DNA of 64,000 nucleotides, from assembly GCA_024195585.1 (NCBI GenBank), contig SWBL01000023.1, positions 62,001 to 126,000 of the forward strand, in the 5' to 3' direction. The position numbers and the translations under genes were made by a program. The stretch comes from Aureobasidium sp. EXF-3400 (taxonomy: Eukaryota > Ascomycota > Dothideomycetes > Dothideales > Saccotheciaceae). Positions 57,649 through 64,000 of the stretch are shown piece after piece (the first letter of the stretch is position 1; the number at the start of each line of letters is the position of its first letter). The notes below the pieces were generated by a model. That model searched no databases and was not told where the DNA came from. It worked only from the letters and a program-made list of their open reading frames with translations.

Positions 57649-59141
57649 ATGTCAGCAGCCTCTGGACCGACAACCTCTTTTGAATGCGGAAGCGAACTGC
57701 TGAAACGCCAATTCCTGTTCGATCCTGGCTACAGGAATTTAAACCATGGTGAGAGGATCATGCCCTCCTTTACAAGCATCAATGCTTTTGCTTCTCGAAA
57801 CCACAAACGCTTCCGTCCGCAGATCCACTCACACCCGTTGCGAACCAACCTCCAAAGGACAATTTCCATGTGGCCGAGCGATGCTAACCAACTACATTCG
57901 TAGGCAGCTTCGGCACTTTCCCTCGCGTGGTGAGAGACGCATTGAGGCAGTCTCAAGACGATTGCGAGGCAAGACCTGATAGCTTCATTCGGTACACCTA
58001 TCCGAAAGCGTTAGACGTATCGAGAGAGGCTGTCGCGAAGTTGGTCAATGCCCCTGTTGACGCTTGTGTTTTTGTGCCCAACGCGACGACTGGTGTGAAT
58101 ACAGTCTTGCGTAGTCTGGTGTATGCAGAAGGAGATGTGATTCTGTACTTTGCCACGATCTATGGAGCATGTGAAAAGACAGTTACCTTTATCACAGAAA
58201 CAACCCCCGCTGAGTCAGTCAAGATCGATGATCATGTCTACCCGATGCTTGATGATGCGCTTTGCGACGCTTTTGAGAAAGCTGTTGCTCGGGTCAAAGC
58301 CTCCGGCAAGCAGCCTAAAGTAGCCATATTCGACTCAATCGTCTCGCTGCCAGGGGTTCGAGTTCCTTTCGAGCGCTTGGTCTCTGCATGCCGCTCCCAC
58401 GGTATTCTGTCCCTCGTCGACGCGGCCCATGGCATTGGTCAGATTCCTCTTGATCTTGCACAACTTGATCCAGATTTCTTCATTTCGAACTGTCATAAGT
58501 GGTTATACACGCCAAGGGGTTGTGCACTGCTTTATATTCCAGTGCGCAACCAGGGTCTCATACGATCTACTCTGCCAACCAGTCATGGGTTTATCCCCTT
58601 GCCCGACAGTGGGTCAATGATCAACAATCCTTTGCCCCCCAGCGCAAAGAGCGCTTTCGTGGTCAATTTCGAGTTCGTCGGGACGATAGATAATGCACCC
58701 TACCTGTGCCTACCCGTTGCTCTCAAATTCAGGGAGTCCATAACATGGCAAGGCAAGAGCGGTGAAGATGCAATCGTTGGGTTCATGCAGCAGCAAGCAC
58801 GCGAGGCAGGCAAACTGGTTGCCGAGATCCTGTCCACCGAGGTGTTGGAGAACGAGGAAGGTACTCTGGGCAGATGCAGCTTTTCGAACGTAAGGCTGCC
58901 CCTTGACCCCACCACCCTAGCAGGTGGTGAGACGGGCAAAGCAGTGGGGATCGCCCAGTGGATCTCGGCCACGCTGGTTGACGAATACAATACCTTCATC
59001 GCCATCATTTTCTATGGAGGCGCTTGGTGGGTTCGGCTCAGTGCGCAGATCTACCTCACTATGGATGACTGGCAATGGGCTGGGACCGTTCTCAAGCAGG
59101 TTTGCGAGAGGGTCAGCAAGGGGCAGGCTTTGAGAGAATAG
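57649..59141 (+). CDS. PLP-dependent class V aminotransferase / isopenicillin-N-epimerase-like, 445 aa
   Basis: Fold-type I PLP enzyme of the class V aminotransferase group, which includes cysteine desulfurases and epimerases. Exons 57649-57748 and 57904-59141 join through a 155-bp intron (donor GTGAGA, acceptor GTAG) at NLNHG^SFGTFP, a conserved N-terminal motif. The cofactor lysine is K232 in NCHKWLYTPRG, and D206/H209 in DAAHGIGQI fit the pyridine-binding Asp and ring-stacking His. A Thr pair in PNATTGVNTVLRS likely binds phosphate. The C-terminal domain ends in a WWVRLSAQIY strand with the substrate-carboxylate Arg. The substrate is unknown; fungal relatives are annotated as L-cysteine desulfhydrase or epimerase. 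Confidence 0.92.
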
Positions 59142-60089
59142 AATTGTGCAGCAACGCTAACGTCACCTGGTGCATCCCTGTGCGTCGCAGATATCGGAGA
59201 TGTATTCCATGCCGTGTACGACGCGCCGAGCAATGGTTGAGTCTGGTGTTTCAGGAGGCATCACTGACGAAGGAGGAGAGGATTCACAGAAGCAAAGCTC
59301 TTCTCCACAAAAACTTTGGTATTACTCTGGTCCTTGTGATGCTTAAGTGGATATATGAATTTAAACGACGGGCTCTTCCGTAGCTAGGCACGCAATCCAC
59401 GGCTCATCGCTTCTTGAGAAAAGCCAGGCAGGTTTCTCTTGCATATCATGAGCTGAGACATAACTCCTGTGCGTTACATACTTGTAGCGCGATTCAAGGA
59501 TCGTGATGTGATTTGTCATTCACTTTGTTCTTGGAACAAAATCTCTTCGCGAACGCCAAAGCAGCATATGATAAACATTGGCACGTGGAAGCCTAGCTGA
59601 CCTATTCAAACCCTAACGAGTCAAGAGTGTTTCTTGTAGCCGTTATAGAGACCAGAAACAAGCTATGCGGGAGCTCGCTGGCGGGCTGGCTGGCTGGTGC
59701 CAGAGTTCAAGGGTCGTTCTCTGTCAGGATTGACGTTGACAGAATTCAATTCTCCACGAGTTACGGGATCCGGGAGCGTTGCAGTAGTGTCTCGGGAGTT
59801 TCTTTGACATCTCGGGAAATGGTCTCGTTAGACGGCTGTAGGCGAATTCAGTCCAACTCCTCATGATGGAGCAGACACGCCCCTGGGCCAAAGCGTTTCA
59901 CAAGCTTTTTATGACTCGAATTTGCTCACAGCTGAATACGCTGTATGTAAGACTTGATTCAATTCAATCACGAATGTAGAAACACCCCCTCCTACTTGTG
60001 ATTATGTACACAATTGATCATGAACATCGTGTACTTCGTGCGGCATAACCCTATCTCCTTGAGATTGCTTTTCAGAAGACAACGACCAC
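59142..60089. other. Convergent intergenic region
   Basis: About 950 bp between the stops of the aminotransferase and the RabGAP genes, with 3' UTRs and no gene seen. Confidence 0.5.
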
Positions 60090-61574
60090 TCACAGTTGGA
60101 GACCTGTCCAAGCCTTGCTGACGACCGACAGTAGCTTGTCCTTAGCGTCAAGTACCATGGCCAATGATGGCACGGAAGAACCATTTCCGTTTCTGCCTAA
60201 CCATAGCGACAAGACTCCGATGACAACCGCGACCGTGAACGCCCCAGCAGGCTTGCGGTATCTATAGGCCAACAATCGCGAGTGAGCAGTCATTCTTTGG
60301 AGTGTTTCCTGACGCTTGATCTGTGCTGCATGCTTGGCGTGAAGGTGTTCACCTTCCTCAAGCGTCTGCTTAGAAAGTGCATCTGGGTCACGTGTGGTCT
60401 TCAACACGCTGTAGTTAGACACTTTGCGCCATGCATTAAATGGGAGTGTCTCTGGCGGGTGTTGCGCAAAGAGCATAGTTGTTCTCGTGATGAGGGCTTC
60501 TATGTCCAGTGGCTTGGGTAGCTTGGACAAGATTGCGTACATCATGTCTTCGTCGTCAGCCTCGTATTCCAGTAGCTCATTTTTTCGGGTCATGATGATC
60601 TAGAACATAGTCAGCCAGAATGATCGGCCAGGAGGGTAATCCCGATTGTGGCGGGAAGTAGGGGTGCAGACTTACCGTCGCATACATGTACACTGATATC
60701 ACAGCTTCATGTGCCAGGAGGAAGTCGAACAGCCGAGAGATACCGCCATACTCTTCGATGTCGTGTGCATAAAGGGTCAGAGTTGCAGCAATAGCAAAAT
60801 ATGGTCGCAGTCTGGCCAAATGCTGGCAAAGTTTCGGATCAGTAGCATAGACTATTGCCGGCAGAAGCTGCACATGTGATTCACTGGCAGAAAAGGTAGG
60901 AAGCATGTAGTCTCGGATCCGCAGAAGAGACAAGCGGGCAAGGAGAGGTGCAGCCTGATCAGCGCCGAGTACAAGCAAAAGCACTTGGGCAATGTCGTGG
61001 AAGCCCTGGAAGTAGTGTAGGCACGGGTGCAGGCGCAGCAGACCAGTGATAAGATCCGAGAGTTCGTGTTTACGACCTTCGATTTGCTTCTCGGATTCGC
61101 CTATCGCGTGTTAGCAGATCGCATCGGCTATCGGACCCGTTTGTCATGCATTACCAGTGGGATAGTACACAAAGGCGCGATGAACATCAAGTTTGACTTG
61201 GTCTTCATCTCGGTGTACAGGTAGTCCTTGCCAATCATCCGTATGAAGGGCATCGGTGGGAGAATTGCCCAACAGTATGGGCCCTGGCAACAGTGTTGGT
61301 GACGAAAGGTCGCATGAGTGTAGGGTCATTACGTACAGGCGATACGTCTGACATGGTCCTCGATGAGACCGCCCGAGGACGTGGCAAGCGCTGCTAGTTG
61401 CTCTCTATCGCCGTTCTTGCATGCTCGGAGAATCTCTGTGACTTTTGATGACTCGGCAGGTGTCAGGGGCTCGTTTCGCCATGAATTAGAGAGTGGTTGG
61501 CCAGAGCTCGGAGCATCGTGGTTGGCTGCAGCACGACCACACTTTTCATTGAAGTCTTGAGATTCGTCGTCCAT
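60090..61574 (-). CDS. GYP8: TBC-domain RabGAP of the TBC1D20/Gyp8 type, 433 aa, four exons
   Basis: GTPase-activating protein for Rab1/Ypt1-like GTPases, anchored in the ER membrane. Exons 61574-61337, 61283-61155, 61100-60676 and 60599-60090 join in phase (introns 53, 54, 76 bp). The N-terminal helix (KVTEILRACKNGDREQLAAL) and GGL..D.VRRIAWPILLG match TBC1D20/Gyp8. The catalytic fingers are R115 in VKLDVHR and Q154 in HYFQGFHD. TBC helices continue through EEYGGISRLFDFLLAHE and PFNAWRKVS. A single hydrophobic helix (AFTVAVVIGVLSLWLG) near residue 395 is the C-terminal membrane anchor, as in family members. The start was set at MDDESQD; an open frame extends further upstream but looks like leader. 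Confidence 0.88.
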
Positions 61575-62320
61575 TATGTTCTTGGGTTGTATCCAGAAGG
61601 AGCGGTCGTCGATGGAGTTTACAGACCCAGCTTTGCGGGCCTTGCAGTCTGCATGCAGTAGCGCAGTCTCCGCGCGGTTCAATCTGGTACAACTCCTCCC
61701 GTAATGCAATGCTTTCAAGACGGTAGGATTTGTCTAGCGATCACGCGTCTGTTTCGATTGGAGGTTGGCCATCAAAGGGAATTTTTCGTAGCACAACAGG
61801 AATGTTGGCGTGTTGGTTGGTAGTCGTCAAGCCAATCGCCAACGGCGGCTCCGAGCGCAAGGAAGCGAGCGCAAGGAACGCCGAGCCGAGCCCAACTTTG
61901 CCGGCCGCGGTTGCCATGACTGACCACGCAACTTCAACCTTGACCTCTACCTTGTCAGTCCTCTCCCCAGCTATGACTAGTCGTCCAGCTCGTCCGTGCC
62001 CATCAGTTCACTTGCTCACTTGATTCATCATGTAGGCTACACGCCCGAAGCCGTGCCCATTTGCATGCAGTGAGCACTCGATGCAGCGTCTCGTTTCGCA
62101 GCTTCAATAGTCTTTCTTGAACTTGATGTCTTCGGTGACAGGTCGCCTCGTTACGTCCTTGCATCGCAGGCAGTAAGTGCGTATCTTGTGATTTTGCAGC
62201 TTTCATGTGTTCGCTTTCGGCATAAATCCCGCCTCAACGTCGCTCTAAAGCATTGCAAAGCTTTGCACACCCTCTTTTGTCTTTCATTTGCATCGCTATA
62301 CACAAGACTGCTCGCCCTCC
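61575..62320. other. Divergent promoter region
   Basis: 746 bp between divergent starts of the RabGAP gene (minus) and the MMS1_N gene (plus). Short frames only. No TATA box is clear. Confidence 0.45.
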
Positions 62321-64000
62321 ATGAGTCCACAACAACCCATACAGGATCCTGCGCAACAAAAAATCCATAAGCAGATCGGTTTACTTTCGAGGACATTGGT
62401 GCCGACTCCGACCATCCGATCCATAATTCCAGCACGAATCCGATCACCAACGAAAGATGATTATGTCTGTATAGGCCGGGACTTTATCCAACTCTTTGAG
62501 ATCGATTCTGAAGCCCGTGTCACCCACATCACGACAAAGAGTGACTTTGATGGAGAAATTAGTTCTGCCAATGTCTTTGGGTACTTCGATCCGTACGAGA
62601 GCGAACTTAGGGAATACCCTGACAACACGAGCAATTCTTCGGAAAGTCCTATCGGCCCACAGTTGCTGGCATTCACCCTTATCGGCACCGAACAGCTGTT
62701 TTTCCTTGCAGCTTCGGAAACTGAAGACGGCGATGTAGCATTCAGAGTGTTGTGCGTACCGATGCCCATATTTGTCAACCCGCCGCGAGTCCACGGAAAT
62801 GCTATAGCGGTAGATCCCTTTTCACGAGCTCTGGCTGTGGCAATTGGCGACCAAAAGGTCTTCGTGTGTTATGCAAATCAAGCAGAACTACTGAGCGCAG
62901 GGCAACAAAAATGGGATGATGGATATATTCCTGTCTCTAGCTCTCAGACCATCAAAGAAGTTCCTGGCACCATTCTGCTGATGGATTTCCTTTACCCTCC
63001 GAGAAACGATCCCGATCGGCTTATACTACTCATGATTGTCTTGCATGAGGGCGTCATCCTACCGGTATGGGTCGAGTGGTCAAAGTTTGAGGAACCCAAG
63101 CATGCGGTAATCAAGCAGGGTCACAAGATCTTCCTGTGTGAGTAACAATATGTCACAATCTTGTGGCTATGCTAATTCGGATCAGCGGGTGAAATGCCGA
63201 ATCTTTTGATACCTCTGAAAGGCAATGCAGCCTTCGTACTCGCTACCTCAAGAGATATCTGGATATTTGAGAACATCTTGACCACATCCGCGGTTACCAC
63301 TAAACTAATCATTGATCGTGAGGAGCCACCACAGCACTATCCGCCCTCTTCATTTGACCCACTTTGGTCCAAATGGGTTCGACCCAGAAGAGAAAGTGAA
63401 GATGATGAAGAAGATTTCATCTACTTGATTTCCGAGGACGGCAATGTTTATTATCTGGTCTTTGAACAGGAGTCGCCTCGTGAAGGTGTGGTCATAAATT
63501 ACGTCGGACGTCTTGAATGTCACGTAGACTCGGCATGCGCGCCATTCGGAAGGTCAGACCAAGGGGATGTTCTGATTGTCCAAGGTGCGTCAAGCACAGG
63601 TTGTGTCTGGATGGTGAGTGCCACGCGCGGTCAAGGATGTGTTGAAATGAGGCTGATTGAATGCTAGACTGAGTGCCGTCAAGCTCCATCCTCTGATTCG
63701 GAGCCAAATGGTGGCATGCACGGCTTCTTCGTTTCTTCTTTACCGAACTGGTCGGAAAATCTGGATTTGATAGCTAAGCCCACATCACGTAAGAGACTAC
63801 CGCTGTATTCGAGGGATGCTTTATTTGCGCCTAGTGGCCGACAGCCTTACGGTCACATCACAGAACTACGAATGGGTCTCGAAGCACGCATTGGCGCTCG
63901 TATTGAAGGACACGCTCCGTTCAGTATCGTGTCGCATGTGTGGGTTCTTCCTGTTCCAGAAGAGAAAGTTTTCTTCGTTGTTCTTTCCAGCCCAGGACAG
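62321..64000 (+). CDS. MMS1_N / DDB1-CPSF160-like beta-propeller protein (5' part, truncated by window)
   Basis: N-terminal part of a large protein with an MMS1_N domain, as found in Mms1, DDB1 and CPSF160/Cft1/Rse1 relatives, which act in ubiquitin-ligase, DNA-repair or RNA-processing complexes. Exons 62321-63137, 63186-63613 and 63668 onward join in phase (introns 48 and 54 bp; donors GTGAGT twice). The frame is still open at the right edge after 526 codons. Family-like features are the start LSRTLVPTPTIRSIIPARIRSPTKDDYVCIG, VHGNAIAVDPFSRALAVA (propeller strand), then LISEDGNVYYLVFE, and FFVSSLPNWSENLDL followed by YGHITELRMGLEA. Which subfamily it belongs to cannot be decided from the N-terminus. 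Confidence 0.85.

Overview
This window looks like nuclear chromosomal DNA of a filamentous ascomycete (Pezizomycotina). Genes are split by many short introns of about 47-65 bp with GT...AG ends and CTRAC-like branch sites. There is a nuclear intron-containing tRNA-Leu. The gene set is fungal: velvet regulator VelB, PDR-type ABC transporter, GPR1/FUN34/YaaH acetate transporter, secreted GH16 glucanase, Bud22, Mediator Med8 and AP-3 delta. A dothideomycete is my best guess from the general style, but the sequence does not prove it.

Layout. 0-8 kb: the 3' end of an unknown gene, tRNA-Leu(CAA), then four orphan genes (374, 280, 671 and 367 aa) rebuilt here from exons. The 671-aa protein has residues arranged like a PD-(D/E)XK nuclease core. 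8-12 kb: gene-poor, with an FHA-domain ORF that ends beside an AT-rich relic, and a possible 41-aa gene behind a TATA box. 12-24 kb: aspartate-semialdehyde dehydrogenase (HOM2), secreted GH16 glucanase, BUD22 and a 1537-aa PDR transporter. 24-33.5 kb: a short-chain dehydrogenase, a 70-aa Cys-rich protein, a divergent pair of a 928-aa 2OG-Fe(II) dioxygenase-like protein and a NADAR protein, and an acetate transporter. 35-45.5 kb: a second SDR, a BCS1-type AAA ATPase, a small Ser-rich gene with a TATA box, and the divergent pair MED8 / AP-3 delta. 48-64 kb: velB, a J-domain protein, EMC2, a sugar transporter, a class V aminotransferase, a TBC1D20/Gyp8-type RabGAP, and the 5' part of an MMS1_N/DDB1-like gene that runs off the right edge.

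These are mostly independent housekeeping, transport and regulatory genes. I see no biosynthetic cluster, CRISPR array or intact transposon. Several neighbours are divergent and could share promoters (MED8/AP-3 delta, 2OG oxygenase/NADAR, SDR/AAA ATPase, GH16/BUD22).

The most unusual signals are an intron that splits the AP-3 delta start codon (AT^G), a 3n intron inside the 2OG-oxygenase active-site motif, the nuclease-like orphan at 4.0-6.2 kb, and several very small candidate genes. All exon joins were made by reading splice signals and frame continuity by eye. No database search or RNA evidence was available.
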